Program-made: the position numbers and the translations under genes
In this document: positions 44,874 to 56,752 of the stretch, piece by piece
How positions within the stretch are numbered: position 1 is the stretch's first letter
How the letters are laid out: each line of letters starts with the position of its first letter
Notes under the pieces: model-generated
What the model was told of the DNA's origin: nothing
Database searches by the model: none
Seen by the model: the letters and a program-made list of their open reading frames with translations, nothing else
Origin: Odobenus rosmarus divergens
Lineage: Eukaryota; Chordata; Mammalia; Carnivora; Odobenidae
Reading direction: 5' to 3'
Length of the DNA stretch: 64,000 nucleotides
Assembly: GCF_000321225.1 (NCBI RefSeq)
Contig: NW_004451510.1
Span: 431,432-495,431 of the forward strand

Positions 44874-45282
44874 TTAAAGGAAATGAGAAGAGCTTTGTTA
44901 TCGTTAGGAGCAAACTGCTAAGGGGGTTAGAGCAATGGGTGTGATGAAACCAGGGTTTCTGTTTGGTAGGGGGAGAGAAGATGCTTGGCCTTTTTCTTCA
45001 ATCATTTGTAGTACGCAGGCAAGGATGGTGGAAGAAGACATTGTATGACAAGGGTCACAACACTGAAAGGTCACAATACTCTGGGGAGGGGAAGTGGCCC
45101 CTATAAGCCAGTGTGAATAGAGCTTGAAAGGAGTGGTGGGAAATGGGTTGATTTTAAGCAGTCTTGAAAGTGGTGCTAAGATGATGAACTTTATTCAGTA
45201 AGTAACTGGAGTCCATGGATGTTTCTTTTTTTTTTTCACATGAATAATCTTTGTTTTACAATAACTCTGATCATGCAATATA
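44874..45282. other. Unique sequence
   Basis: No repeat or gene recognised. Confidence 0.4.
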
Positions 45283-45430
45283 GGATATTGGTTCTTAAAG
45301 AGTGATCCCAGGCCAGCAGGATTGGCATCACCTGGGAACTTGTCTGAAATGAAAATTCCTGGGCCACACCCAGACCTACCATCTAGGTGTTTAATAGTCC
45401 TTCAGGTGATGATGATGCACACCAAAGAAG
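45283..45430 (+). mobile_element. MER5A-type hAT element
   Basis: TTGGTTCTTAAAGAGTGATC, CAGCAGGATTGGCATCACCT, GGGAACTTGTCTGAAATG, TTCCTGGGCCACACCCAGAC, CAGGTGATGATGATGCACAC follows the MER5A order. The MER5A right end is eroded. Confidence 0.8.
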
Positions 45431-46653
45431 TAGTGTGTGAAGGGGAAAGCGCCTTTCCTATGAGTCACTCGATGAAACTTGAATTTATTGCCTTTTAGAT
45501 GTTTTAAGCCAAAGGTAAGTCAGCCCACAGTGTATTAACAGGCTGCCCACCCCATATGTAGAGAAAGTAGAATTTATTCCTTCATGTAAGGAACATAAAG
45601 TGCTGCATTTTTCTCCTTCTATGCTGAATTCCACCGGAACTATACAAAACACACCCCAACCTCAACTATTTTCTAGAGAAATAAAATAAGAGAAAGCAGC
45701 CTAGGGCTACAATGTAGCCACAGGCTCCTCTCTTCCCCAGATTCTCTTGATTTCTAACTGGCCAACAGGGTTTCACTGTATTAGCCCCTGATCTAGAGGC
45801 AGGTGGATACCTTCAAGATAATGTTCATTCATGTGAATGTCACACTCAGAGAGACACCAGCTTTGGATTTCTTCAGAGCTGGTTTCAAAGCTATTTCTCA
45901 AAACCTTCTCAAAATGTTCTTGATTTAATTCCCAGGAAATACTGGCAAGGATAAGGGGACACATTCAGGAATGTTGGGACTGCCAGCAGGCAGGCAGGCT
46001 TAGCAGAAGACCTTTCTCTGAGTCCTGCCAAGGCTTAAACATGCTCTCTGGTGCACAGTGCTGCTGCTTTAGATCCAGGAGCTGAAGTCCTCCTACACTC
46101 GGGGGTCATCCTGGGCTGTGGGGGTAGGACCAAGGAAGAGAGAGCCTCTATTCCCTTGGTAAGAGTCAACCAATGTTGCGGTCTCTAACCATTGGTTTTC
46201 CAACTCACTGGCTCATGCACATTTTGTTTCATAGATGTCTTGTGAATGCAATCAGAAACTCCTGGAGTTTGGAGGGAATCCTTAGGCCATGAAGAACTCT
46301 CCTTACTTTCTTCTTTGATGGATGCTCCTGTAGTCCCTTGAACACTTCCAAAGATGGGCCTCACATTATTTTGAAGACTGTGAAGTATCAGAGTGTGAAC
46401 ATGTCCATGGTGGTAGACCACTAAAGCAGGACTGCAAAGGAGCTACCCAAGAACCAGTCTCGAAGCACAAGGGATCATCCAACTCACCCTATAAAGAGAT
46501 TAGAGGTAGCCAGAATGATGGGGAGCATTTCTTTAAAGTGGTGTTGGTGTTGCTACGCTGAGACTCCCACCTCCCTCTGTAAAATGACATAAATTATTAA
46601 TATCATTGTGGGTAAGAATTTTTTGCAGAGTCAATTATATTATGTGTTTAGAC
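45431..46653. other. Unique sequence, no gene seen
   Basis: No repeat recognised. Two minus-strand frames (45773-45964, 46185-46421) have no domain. Confidence 0.4.
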
Positions 46654-47075
46654 CAAGGTTTCTGAACCTCAGCACTAGTGACATTTTGGGCTGGCTAATT
46701 CTTTGTAGTTTGGGCTATGTGTGCATTGTCAGATGTCTGGCAGCATCCCTGGCCTCTCCTATAGATGCAGTAGCACCTTACCCTCAATTGTGATGATCTT
46801 TTTTTTTTTTTTAAAGATTTTATTTATTTATTTGACAGAGACAGCGAGAGCAGGAACACAAGCAGGGGGAGTGGAAGAGGGAGAAGCAGGCCTCACGCGG
46901 AGCAGGGAGCCCGATGTGGGACTCGATCCCAGGACCCTGAGACCATGACCTGAGCCGAAGGCAGACGCTTAACGACTGAGCCACCCAGGCGCCCTCAATT
47001 GTGATGATCAAAACTGTCTCTGGATGTTGCCAATGTCCCCTGGAGGATAAAATTGCCCTTGGTTGAGAACCATTG
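46654..47075 (-). mobile_element. MER20 hAT element, split by a SINE
   Basis: GGTTTCTGAACCTCAGCACT, AGTGACATTTTGGGCTGGCT, AATTCTTTGTAGTTTGGGCT, GGCAGCATCCCTGGCCTCTC up to 46780, and GATGTTGCCAATGTCCCCTG, GAGGATAAAATTGCCCTTGG after the SINE, together form an inverted MER20. Confidence 0.93.
46799..46991 (-). mobile_element. Carnivore SINE inside MER20
   Basis: Reverse-oriented SINE with T-run, AAAGATTTTATTTATTTATT and ACCCAGGCGCC end. The perfect 18-bp duplication CCCTCAATTGTGATGATC at 46781-46798 and 46992-47009 is MER20 sequence. Confidence 0.97.
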
Positions 47076-47120
47076 AACTAAACTCTATTGTCCCTGAAAA
47101 TTATTGTGTTCATGTATGTG

Positions 47121-47122
<2 letters not shown>

Positions 47123-47152
<30 letters not shown>
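47123..47152 (+). repeat. (GT)n microsatellite
   Basis: Alternating GT run of about 15 units. Confidence 0.95.
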
Positions 47153-47155
<3 letters not shown>

Positions 47156-47759
47156 GTAAAACAGCTACCTGCATACTGACCAGGAAAATGAGGAGACATA
47201 TCTTGACTTCACATGATTCACGACTTTGAAAAGCTAGTTGTTGGGTTGGAGTGTCAAAGATCACTTTGCTTTCTCTTCTGCAATGCCTCCTTTGCCTCAA
47301 GCCCCATTCCTATGTGTTATTCTAGACTTCACTCAGACATTCAGAACCACACCGTGGGAGGCATGGGGAGCTCTGTGATCTATAGATGATACCGCTTGGA
47401 GTTGGGAGGGAAGAAGACAGACTGTAGGGCCAGACTTCCTGGTGGCAGGCAATGGTTTTCTGTAAAGTGAGGGCTGACTTTCACATTACAGAAATGTTTA
47501 AGAGGAGACATTCTAGGAGGACAAAGTTGAAGGTTGGGTCTCCATTCAAGGGTCAGATATGGTAACTGGGGGCCTGGTGAAGAATTTAATTTTACTTTTT
47601 GCTGAATTATTTCTCCTTGAGTTATGGGAACTGTCAAATCCAATGTAAACATTAAATGTTCTCAATGCCTCAGTTCTTGTAGGTTACCCTGTTCTCTTAG
47701 ATCTATTACCCTTCTATGGCCTGTATGGTGGTGCTGTGGGGAATTAAGGAATGAAACAG
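47153..47759. other. Unique sequence
   Basis: No repeat or gene recognised. Confidence 0.4.
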
Positions 47760-48400
47760 GAAGGGGTGTGCTGGTGAACAGGCCATCATCTCTCAACTTC
47801 ATACCCTCCTTCCCTCCATGGCCCTGCAGCTGAGACCTTATTTCCACTTTGCCAGCTAGTTCCTTGTTATAGGGGATTCGGGGAGAGTGCGAGGCTGGAG
47901 AAGGGAGGAAGGGCTTGCTTCTTTCTCTTTGCTGCCTCCTCTCTGTGTCACCTGGGCAATGGTTCACCATCAGCAACAGTTGGCTTAAGAAGTAGCAATT
48001 GGGTTCCCTCTGCAATTTTTCCCTTTTTCCCTAAACCAGCGCTATGGTGGAAACACTCTGCCCCGAACAAAGATATCAGTATCAGCTGGCTGGTGCTGCC
48101 ACCTTGGAGAACTGTGTTCTGATTCTGTAGGAGACCTCTTCCCAGCTCTGAAGGCCTTGGTGCTGGCTACAGTGCCCCTCTTCAGAGCTCTGAACCCCAA
48201 GCTTCCAATAGCCCAATCCCCTTGCTTTATCCCCACAATCCTGGGGGCGGGTGGCAGCTGCCTCCTATGGTCACTATAACTGCGTGGCCTGGTTTCCCTT
48301 TTTGACTTTTTAGTCCTCTGTACATATTTAACCAACTCCTTATATTACATTCTCTTTATTAAAGTGACTGGTATGGTTTCTGTTTTGTTGACTGGACCTC
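47760..48400 (+). mobile_element. LTR-like block, family unknown
   Basis: The 3' part has TTATATTACATTCTCTTTAT, the poly(A)-signal-like ATTAAA at 48357-48362, then GGTATGGTTTCTGTTTTGTT and GACTGGACC. This is the usual end of several ERVL-type LTRs ('TATGGTTTCTGTTTTCCTGACTGGACC'). The 5' limit is uncertain. The minus-strand frames at 47662-48335 are explained by it. Confidence 0.45.
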
Positions 48401-49326
48401 AACAGAGAGATAAGGAAACGGGGGTTGGTTTACTTCATCTCTTTGATGAGACCAGCGTAGTGATGGCAGTTTTGCTTCGAGCCATTCTGTAATTCAGAGT
48501 GTTTCCAGCAAGACCAGCAGCAGAGCCAGCAAAGGGTTTCAGAGACAGTGGCGGGAAGGAGCATGCGATGCCCAAAAGCAACTGCCAAGTGGACAGACCG
48601 GGAGCACCCATGAGAAAATCCCCCTTCCATCCCAAATCTACAAGAAATTATGGGCTAGCCTCTCTGTTCTTCATAACAAAATAGGATCTAACCAGGTAGA
48701 GAAGAAAATATCAGAGTATATCACATATAATAAGGAGAGATAGTATCTCATGAAACTTTGGTTCAGTTTTGTATATATGCATGCATGTGCATACTGGTAT
48801 GTCATATAATAAAATACCTTTTCTACTGTGGGTCTGGAAAAAAAATTAAAGAGCAGAAGGGAGGCTGACATTTAGGATTCATGTAAAATCATGAGACTTC
48901 TGCGCCTTTTAAATTCCAAGACGAATGACCTGGGCAAATGGCTGTACTATCATTCAGTCTTAAGGGCTCTTTATACACCAGAAAAACTCTCAGTAGGTAA
49001 TCCCAGGGTGGGAAATGGAGGGCCCAAGAAGGCCTGAGGACACATGGCCAGTCTGTGGTCCCTGGACCCTGCCTCTATTTCCTGAGGGTGCTGTACCAAC
49101 CATGGCTCCTCCTGAGCTCTTCCCATTCTTTCTCTACATTGGAACCATCATGTACTTGCCCCACTCTTGTTCACTAAAATGAGTGTAGAGTCAGAACCGA
49201 CCACAGTAACTGAAACAAAGTTATATCAGATTTTCAATTGAGAGACATGTCCTTTGAATTGCTTTAGGCCCTCTGTTAAATATTATTAGACTTCACCCTA
49301 TCCAGTGTTTTCTGGACTTTTGGGAT
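48401..49326. other. Unique sequence, no gene seen
   Basis: Frames of 61-66 codons on both strands at 48430-48684 shadow one another. No repeat recognised. Confidence 0.4.
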
Positions 49327-49341
49327 TAACGTTCTCTTTCT

Positions 49342-49549
49342 TTTTTTTTTTTTTAAAGATTTTATTTATTTATTTATTTATTTGAGAGAGAGAATGAGAG
49401 AGAGACAGCACATGAGAGGAGGGAGGGTCAGAGGGAGAAGCAGACTCCCTGCTGAGCAGGGAGCCCGATGAGGGACTCGATACCGGGACTCCAGGATCAT
49501 GACCTGAGCGGAAGGCAGTCGCTTAACCAACTGAGCCACCCAGGCGCCC
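49342..49549 (-). mobile_element. Carnivore SINE, low-divergence subtype
   Basis: Reverse-oriented, long T-run, (TTTA)n, GAGAATGAGAGAGAGACAGC, ACTCCAGGATCATGACCTGA. Perfect 15-bp duplication TAACGTTCTCTTTCT at 49327-49341 and 49550-49564. Confidence 0.97.
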
Positions 49550-49585
49550 TAACGTTCTCTTTCTAAAACACGCTGTAGTTCTACT

Positions 49586-49588
<3 letters not shown>

Positions 49589-49620
<32 letters not shown>
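49589..49620 (+). repeat. (CA)16 microsatellite
   Basis: Uninterrupted CA run of 32 bases. Confidence 0.97.
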
Positions 49621-49623
<3 letters not shown>

Positions 49624-50379
49624 TTATTACAATCCCAGGGGACAGGTATCTGAGGTTATGATGCAGGTGACCCCTCAGCCTTCAGATACCAGGACCAGCC
49701 AGACAGCTCCCCCTCACCTCAGGAGTCTGGGTTTTGTCTAAAATGTCTGTTCACAAACTGGCCATGTTTGGGCAAGAAACTGGGAGGGAGGTCTCAGAAT
49801 AAAATGGCCTAGATCTAAACATTGAGAATGGGCTATTCTTCTAGAGTTTACTTTAAAGGAATACTATTACAAAAAGACTAGTGCAAACTTATCTACTTCT
49901 CAGGATCCCGGCTTCAGCTGTTGTGTAATATTTTTACCAACAAGCTCCTCCTCAGGCCACCTGCCCTACCTTAGCAGCATCTGGCTCTGTGATTATACTG
50001 TTCATTCCTTAGAGAGCTTGTGTTCCTCCTTGGCATTCCATCATGCACACTTCATTGTGGGACTGAGTTGCACTATGTTGCTGAGCTTTTAGAAGCTTTT
50101 TCATGCTAGGGATAAGAAAAGAAATAGTTACCTTAAGTGTAATTAATGAAGAGCCCGGGAGATTCCACTCACAAAAGAATGCAGCGGGGCGGGGGGAGAT
50201 ATTATTTGGCTGCAAATTCACTTTGTTCTTCCAGCGTCTGTAACTCCTCAGCAACTTTTAAAATTCCAATTGTGTGTTGAAACTTGGATGAGATACATAG
50301 AGATTACCTGATCTAACATTACAGGCAAGGATTATAAGAACCAAGGCATTTAAATTACTTATCTGAGCTCATTTTAACT
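49621..50379. other. Unique sequence
   Basis: No repeat or gene recognised. A GC-box-like GGGGCGGGG lies at about 50186-50194. Confidence 0.4.
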
Positions 50380-50640
50380 GGTTATCAGCAAAGCTATTTG
50401 ACATAGCATTGATTTCCAATAGATAATTTGTCTTAGGAACATCAAATATAATCCATTGTTAAGCAGCACACCATATGGCAGGAGGGCTGCAATTTCACAA
50501 GCACTGACTTGGCATTGAACATTTAATTTAAAAGTTTGCATCAACTGGAAAGCTCCTAATGGAATATCTGGCTCAAGCTTCAAATGGCTTACACCCACAA
50601 TACACCACATTAATGAAAAGGGGCATTGTTACCCACACAA
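50380..50640. promoter_or_regulatory. Candidate conserved non-coding element
   Basis: Repeat-free sequence rich in homeodomain-type cores: ATTTAATTTAAAAG near 50521, an ACATTAATGAAA piece near 50607, and the E-box CATATG near 50472. Texture suggests a conserved enhancer; conservation was not tested. Confidence 0.25.
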
Positions 50641-50898
50641 GTAGAGACACACAACATCATTTCCTTGCTTAGGTGGTGGGCAAAGGGGTAATTGTGGATA
50701 CAGTTGTATTTGTATTAAAAATGGTATTTTCAAGAAGCAAAGATGAAATTACAGAGCTTAGACCCATATGATAGCTTAAGAAATGGCATGATCTCTGCTG
50801 CCCTGTTGGCATTTAATATACATGATTTCAAATGTCACGCGTGTTAATATATTTTTCGGTTGGAGAAAGGAGATGCCATACTTGTAAGTCACTAGTAC
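50641..50898. other. Unique sequence
   Basis: No repeat or gene recognised. Confidence 0.4.
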
Positions 50899-51058
50899 TG
50901 TGCTTCTCAAACTTCAATGTCAACTGGAGAGCTTGTTAAAAATGCAGGTTTGGATTCAGTAGGTCTGGGTAGGGCCTGAGATGCTGTCTGAGTGACAAGT
51001 GCCCAGTTGATGGGGACACTGTTGCTCCATGGCCCCACACTTTGAGTAACACAGATCT
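50899..51058 (+). mobile_element. MER5A hAT element
   Basis: CTGTGCTTCTCAAACTTCAA, TGTCAACTGGAGAGCTTGTT, AAAAATGCAGG, GGATTCAGTAGGTCTGGGTA, GGGCCTGAGATGCTGTCTG, ending CCCCACACTTTGAGTAACAC. This is MER5A order end to end. Confidence 0.92.
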
Positions 51059-51489
51059 AGAAGGATTGTAGAGGAAAACGGAAAGATTGCAAGCCCTAGA
51101 GACAAAACTGTAGGCACCTTGTTTCTACCATTCATTAGATGAATAATTTTACAATATTCTTGATCCATCTGAGCAGCAGTTGTCTAATGAATAAAACGGG
51201 ATAATACTAATAATGATACTGTTCCAGGCAACTGAGAAAATTGTGGGCAAGTGGTTTTGAAAAGCCAGGCTGTATAAACAGTTGCTGCCTGTGGATACCA
51301 TCCTACTATGTGCTCTAATCCCAAGTCTGAAGGGAAAGTATGGTAACTAGGTCGAGAAAAGTTCCTCAGAAAAACTCAGAGTGGATTTCTCTCCATCTGC
51401 ACTTTATAATCAAATTTCCAATAGCTTGGTGGAGAGACAGTGTCCTGCAGGAAGTGGCTAGTGTGCCGACAAGTACAAGAACACCTTTA
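51059..51489. other. Unique sequence
   Basis: No repeat or gene recognised. Confidence 0.4.
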
Positions 51490-51800
51490 GCTATAATGCA
51501 TCGTGTTCGGTCTTGTTGAGATTTAATTCAACTCATGACATTCATAGGCTGTGCTGTAAAAACAACCCAGCAGTAATGGCTATGTGCACTGTTTACTTTA
51601 TTATGGACCCAGGACTCCGATGGGCTTTCCAGACGACGGTGGGTCTTGAAAAGCTGCCACTGCGGGCTGTGCAAACACACAGTGTGCCCAGGCGAACCTC
51701 TCTTTGGTTCATGGGAATCTCGCAGCTGAGCAAACGCAAGGGCTCAGTAAGGTCTTCCTTCCCTTCCATGGTAAACCAAGCAGGAAAGTGAATTCCTCTG
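51490..51800. promoter_or_regulatory. Repeat-free CpG-bearing segment, candidate conserved element
   Basis: Unlike its flanks this segment carries several CpGs (for example CAGACGACGG near 51631) and no repeat. The 92-codon plus-strand frame at 51513-51791 has no domain I recognise and no clear splice signals, so I list the segment as possible regulatory sequence and not a gene. Confidence 0.25.
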
Positions 51801-52344
51801 GGCTAACCCACAAGATGCCTCTCTTAGGTAAATAGCAGATTTGTGAAAAGCTGTCTGTCCACTCCTGACCTATTTACATCCCAGATAGCTTTCCGGGTGC
51901 ATTTTCAGCTGCCAATGAATGCTAAAGCAAAGGATAGATTTATCTGTTAGACAGTGGTCCCATTTCTACCCCATCTCCTTCCCCACTCACCTCCTACCCA
52001 TGACTAAACACTGGGATATCATCTGAATGGAGACAATAAGATCACTTCCATTTACAATCTGTCCTATTTAAATGGACTGGGAATGATTTCATAGTAATAG
52101 CTTTCAACAACCCGTATTACTAATGGAAATGAGGCTACACTTTATTCTGAGTGCCTAGGTAACAATTTTTTACTCACTACAAAATATCTTAGTGATGCCA
52201 GCTCACACTCAGTGTTTATTTTATAGAACTACATTAAGACTAAAAGTGAGAATAAAAATCTCCCTTAAATTAATAAAGAGAGACTACCTCTAGCAAGTGC
52301 TCTACAAATACTTTCTCTTAGACCTTATCAGGGAAATGGGTATC
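51801..52344. other. Unique sequence
   Basis: No repeat or gene recognised. Confidence 0.4.
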
Positions 52345-52560
52345 CATAGAGTTTTTCAAACCCTAGCTCCACCTCTTTCTAGTTGTCTGATCTTGAGCAA
52401 TTAACTTATTGTTATACTTCAGCCCCTTCATCTGTGAAATGGGGGTAACAATAGCTCACAGAGTCATCGTGAAGCTTAAATAAGATATTGCACATGTATG
52501 GTGGTTAGCACAGGACTTGGTAGGTTAGTAAATGTGCAAAAGTGCTAGTAATTCTTACCA
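52345..52560 (-). mobile_element. MIR SINE
   Basis: CCCTAGCTCCACCTCTTTCT, AGTTGTCTGATCTTGAGCAA, CCTTCATCTGTGAAATGGGG, CTCACAGAGTCATCGTGAAG, TAGCACAGGACTTGGTAGG follow reverse-complemented MIR. Confidence 0.9.
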
Positions 52561-52774
52561 TAATTGTCTCTATGCTAACCTACTGACATCACAGTATTAC
52601 CTATAGCCTAGCAGTACACATTTTCTGGGTCCAGGAGTCTGTAGAAGTGATTTTCAACATTTTACAGATGTCTGGATTAAGTCAACATTGATACTCATAA
52701 TCTTGTCAGCTACGATTAATTGGGCAACACAGAACCCATGTTATGAATTACAGGTATGAATTCCAGGGCAACCC

Positions 52775-52890
52775 TAAAATGTATTAGCTTCATATGCAGA
52801 TGAGGAAACCAAGGTTTAGAGAAATACTTGGTAAGTTATAGAATTGGGATTTGAACCCCTGAATGTCTAACCTTTGTGCCCCACGATCTG
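52775..52890 (+). mobile_element. MIR SINE, 3' half
   Basis: CAGATGAGGAAACCAAGGTT, TAGAGAAATACTTGGTAAGT, GAATTGGGATTTGAACCCCT matches MIR. The CAGATGAGGAAACC block is nearly unchanged. Confidence 0.88.
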
Positions 52891-53464
52891 ACATGCCAAG
52901 TATAACTAGCATGTGTGCTAAAGTCCAGGTGTCTCACACATGCTTAGACTCACTCAGACCCAACAACTGTACACAGCTGGAGTATTTGGGAACTTTTTTG
53001 GAGAGACACATTTTTTCTTCAAAAACACAGTAGAATTTGGGGAAAAAATTAAAATGAACAGTAAAATTTGGGATGGCTACAACACTTGCATATATGCAAA
53101 GAATTCCTTCTTTCTAAAAGGGAGGTTTCTAATAATCTCTCAGATATTCCTTGATTTGTAAGGAGAAAGATCCACAGGCAGGTTTCATTTGGCAGGGAAG
53201 ATGCCGCCGTCTTCTTCAAAAATTATCTGTGAGTCTTACCTTCCTGGATCAGGGCAAGTACTCATGTGCCCGTTGTGTCATCTCAGAAGGCTCCCATGGC
53301 CCCTGGATCAGATGGCCTCAACCTGCTCATCAATGTCCAAGTCCCTTCAAGGTAGCACAAAACCATTCTGTCACTGGAGATTACGTTAAACACAAATGCC
53401 CCTGGGAAAACAGCAAAATGACATGTCATAGAAACAGCATTTGTGAAATGAAATGAATCACGGC
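52891..53464. other. Unique sequence, no gene seen
   Basis: Frames of 66-101 codons at 53151-53456 overlap in different frames and have no domain. Confidence 0.4.
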
Positions 53465-53655
53465 TTTTGAGCTCAATAGACCTGAGTATGCAATCCAGAT
53501 AAGTATGGGCAAGTTTCTTTCAACTTTTCTAAGACTTTAAAATAAGTCTGATAATAATGGACCATTGCAAAGATTGAATGAAATAACATTTCTAAAGCAC
53601 TTAACTCAGCACTTGGAGTATACTAAATGCGATAATAGTAGCTATTGTTATTGCT
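53465..53655 (-). mobile_element. MIR SINE
   Basis: GAGCTCAATAGACCTGAGTA, GGCAAGTTTCTTTCAACTTT, GATAATAATGGACCATTGCA, GAATGAAATAACATTTCTAA, AGCACTTAACTCAGCACTTG follow reverse-complemented MIR. Confidence 0.85.
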
Positions 53656-54584
53656 AGTCACTTTCCAGAGAGTAATTTGGAGTGAAACATAAGGACTCTG
53701 GATACCTGTGAGATGTATGGCATGCTCCGGGGTGGACGAACCAAGAAGTGGACAAAAGGATGACCATAGGGAGATGTAGGCTTCTGAAAATAGTTCACCT
53801 TCCTCCTAGGACTACTCAGGTTAGCCCAGCTCTGTATGATCCTCAACTTTGATTGGGGATATTTTCAGAGTGTACAGACCTGATTCCCCTTCAGCATCAT
53901 CTCTAAATTACCAAGGAATATCAACCTATTTAACGAATGGAAGTTTGTCTTGCTCAGTCTCTGAATTGACATTTTTCAGAAGTATTAGATATAAGAAACT
54001 TATTTTAAACCTAGATGATCTTAAAAGACAGTAGAATACATGAGCCCTAGGAAAGATGATAGGAATGAGCAAGAATTCCTTATAACTTGAGAGAGTGACC
54101 GTGCTGTTCTTGCCAGCAGCCTGTGGAACCCATCAAGTGCTTAGTAAAGGCCCACTAGGTGAGTGATTAAACTGGAGGGTGACTCAAGGTTTTACTCAAC
54201 AGTCAGAGATGTGGGATGCTAAATTTTGGGTTGTTCTCAGGTTTACTGTAAAATCCCTTTCCCAGATGTATGCACAGGCAAATACCTCTCACCTCAACTT
54301 TCTTTAGTAGAATTTTTTTTTTCAAAATATGGTTAAAAAGCAAGTACTCCCTGAAGAACAACACTCTAGATCATTCTTGGTTATCGACCTGGTTGTTTTT
54401 CTGGGAGTATCTGCTAATATCCTTTTGGGACTCAGAAGAAGGTCATTTCTGATTGGAAGGTAGGAGGAGACAAAGTTAGAGAACACGTTGCCCTAATTCC
54501 AAGTGTTTGCCGTGGTGGGTACTGGGAGGGGCAAGGAAGAGAGGAGAAGGCTCAGCAGGCACTGTGTTAAGGAAGACACTAAGT
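53656..54584. other. Unique sequence
   Basis: A weak L2-like end (GTGCTTAGTAAAGGCCCACT) lies near 54137. No gene. Confidence 0.4.
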
Positions 54585-54772
54585 TTGTTTCTCAAACTTT
54601 AACTCCAGAAGAATCGCTTAGAAGGCTTGTTAAAATGCAAGTTCCTAGGAGTTATACTCAGAACTTCTGATTCAGTAGGTCAGGGATGGGGGCCAAGAAT
54701 ATGTACTATTAAAATGCTCCTCAGTGATACTGATGCTATTTTTCTGAGGACCACACTTCAAGTGGCACTGAC
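54585..54772 (+). mobile_element. MER5A hAT element
   Basis: GTTTCTCAAACTTTAACTCC, AGAAGGCTTGTTAAAATGCA, CAGAACTTCTGATTCAGTAG, GTCAGGGATGGGGGCCAAGA, GAGGACCACACTTCAAGTGG follows MER5A. Confidence 0.92.
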
Positions 54773-55173
54773 AAAGATATTGGGCAGGTGTGTGGGGGGA
54801 TGCTCATGGTGGGGAGAAGGAGGGATTCCAAACACTAAGGAGTATGTCTACAGCCAGCCTGTAGGAGAGCATGGGGACAGATTTATATATCCTCCACACT
54901 TAGGGATGGGAACCAAGTTCTCCAGATTTTGCAGATGCCTATCCTCCACCAGAAATGACCTGAGGTCCTTAATCACATGATGAAGCCCAATCATCTTTTA
55001 AAGATCTGTTCCCCCATCACCGCTATGAAATGTTTCCTGACCCACCAAGGCTTATCATGGCCAATCTTCAGCATGCTCTCCCAGCACTCTAATTAGACCT
55101 CTATTAACACTGCTTGGTAATCTCTTATTTGCATTGATCTGACCTCAAAATCACGTGCCCAGCAAATTGGAGT
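54773..55173. other. Unique sequence
   Basis: No repeat or gene recognised. Confidence 0.4.
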
Positions 55174-55187
55174 ATATCATATTATAT

Positions 55188-55393
55188 ATATATATGTATT
55201 TTTTTAATATTTTATTTACTTATTTGAGAGGGAGAGAGAGAGTGCATGAGCTGGAGGAGGGAAAGCAGAAGGAGAGGGACAAATAGACTCCCCACTGAGT
55301 GTGGAGCCCAACTTGGGGCTCCATCTGAGGACCTGAGACCATGACCTAAGCTGAAGTCAGATGCTTAACTGACTGAGCCACCGAGGCGCCCCC
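55188..55393 (-). mobile_element. Carnivore SINE, older copy
   Basis: TTTTTTTAATATTTTATTTA head (A-to-T changed poly(A) part), ending CTGAGCCACCGAGGCGCCC. Duplication ATATCATATTATAT at 55174-55187 and 55394-55407, beside a short (TA)n run. Confidence 0.95.
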
Positions 55394-56752
55394 ATATCAT
55401 ATTATATTTATCTTAGTACCCATTGCATCTAGAGTCATGTCTTTTGTATAGTTAACATGCAGTAAATTTTTGTGGAATTAGTGGAAACAAATTAGTGACT
55501 AACTTGGGCTTACTTCAAAGAACTAATCAGCTATCTTCTCTACTTTACTGTAAAACTTGTCAAGCAGTCACCTATACATGTGCTTCTACCTTCCTCCTAT
55601 TCTCTATTAAACTAACTTCAGTTAAGACCTCATCCACATCTCTCCATCAAATTAGTGCTTGAAAGGTCACCAGTGACGTCCACATTGCTTAATCCCTGGC
55701 TCTTTGGGAATTCTCAACTTCCTCAACCAACCAACAGCATTGAAACTTTGATTTCATTGGCTTCCAACTGTATTTGTCCTTGAATCATCTCCTTCCTCTC
55801 TGACCTTCTTAGTATTTTTTTGCTGATTATTCCTTATCTCCTTGACCCCTTAATGTTGGACTGTGCCAGGGCTCAGTCTTTGGACTTCTTTTTTTTCTTT
55901 TCTGTCTACATTCATTCTCTTGGTACTTGCATCCAGTCCAATTGCTTGAAGGCACTCTCTATGGTGATGACCCCAGTGTACCTCCAGCTTCAACTTCTCC
56001 ACTGAATTCCAAATATATTTCTCCACCCAAATGACTAATAGACATTTCACATTTAACTAATTCAGATTCCAACTCTCCTGATCTCCACAAGCCCTATACC
56101 TGCTCCTCCCATAGACTGTTTATATCAATAAAATTCAGACTATTCTCCTAGCTGGTCTACTTGAAACTTCAGAGTAGTCTTTGCCTTTTTATTACATGGA
56201 ACCTGCAGTAAATCCCTCCTTTACCTTTGAAATACAATCAAAATACATCCAATTCTTACTAACTTCACTGGGTCTACACCAGTCTATCACCTCTCACTTG
56301 AAATATTACAACAGCCCTGTGATCGAGCTCTTGTCTCGCCCATCTATGGTGTATACTCAACAAAGCAGCACAAGTTTCAAAGACCTGACTTTTTATCACT
56401 CCTTTACTCAAAACACTCCAATAGCTTCACATCTCAGGGTAATAGTCATAGTTCTTATAATGGCCTACATCTCTGACCAGTACTCCTACCACTTTCAGCC
56501 TTGCTCACCCTGCTCTGGCCACCCCAGCCTTCTTACTGTTCTTCACACAAGTGAATGCTTGCCATAAGGCTTGCACTTTCTGCCTCTTCTGTCTGGAATC
56601 CTCTTTTCCTGCATGTTTTCACTTCCTCTAGGTTTCTGTTCAAATATCACCTTATCAGAGAGGTCCTAACAAGTCTAATACTCACCCACATGAACACTCT
56701 ATCCCAGTACACTGCTTTATTCTTCTGCATGTACCTGACGTATTCTATATTT

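Noticed and set aside
47662..48335. Minus-strand frames of 117 and 97 codons
   Set aside because: They overlap an LTR-like block, show no domain and have no splice context.
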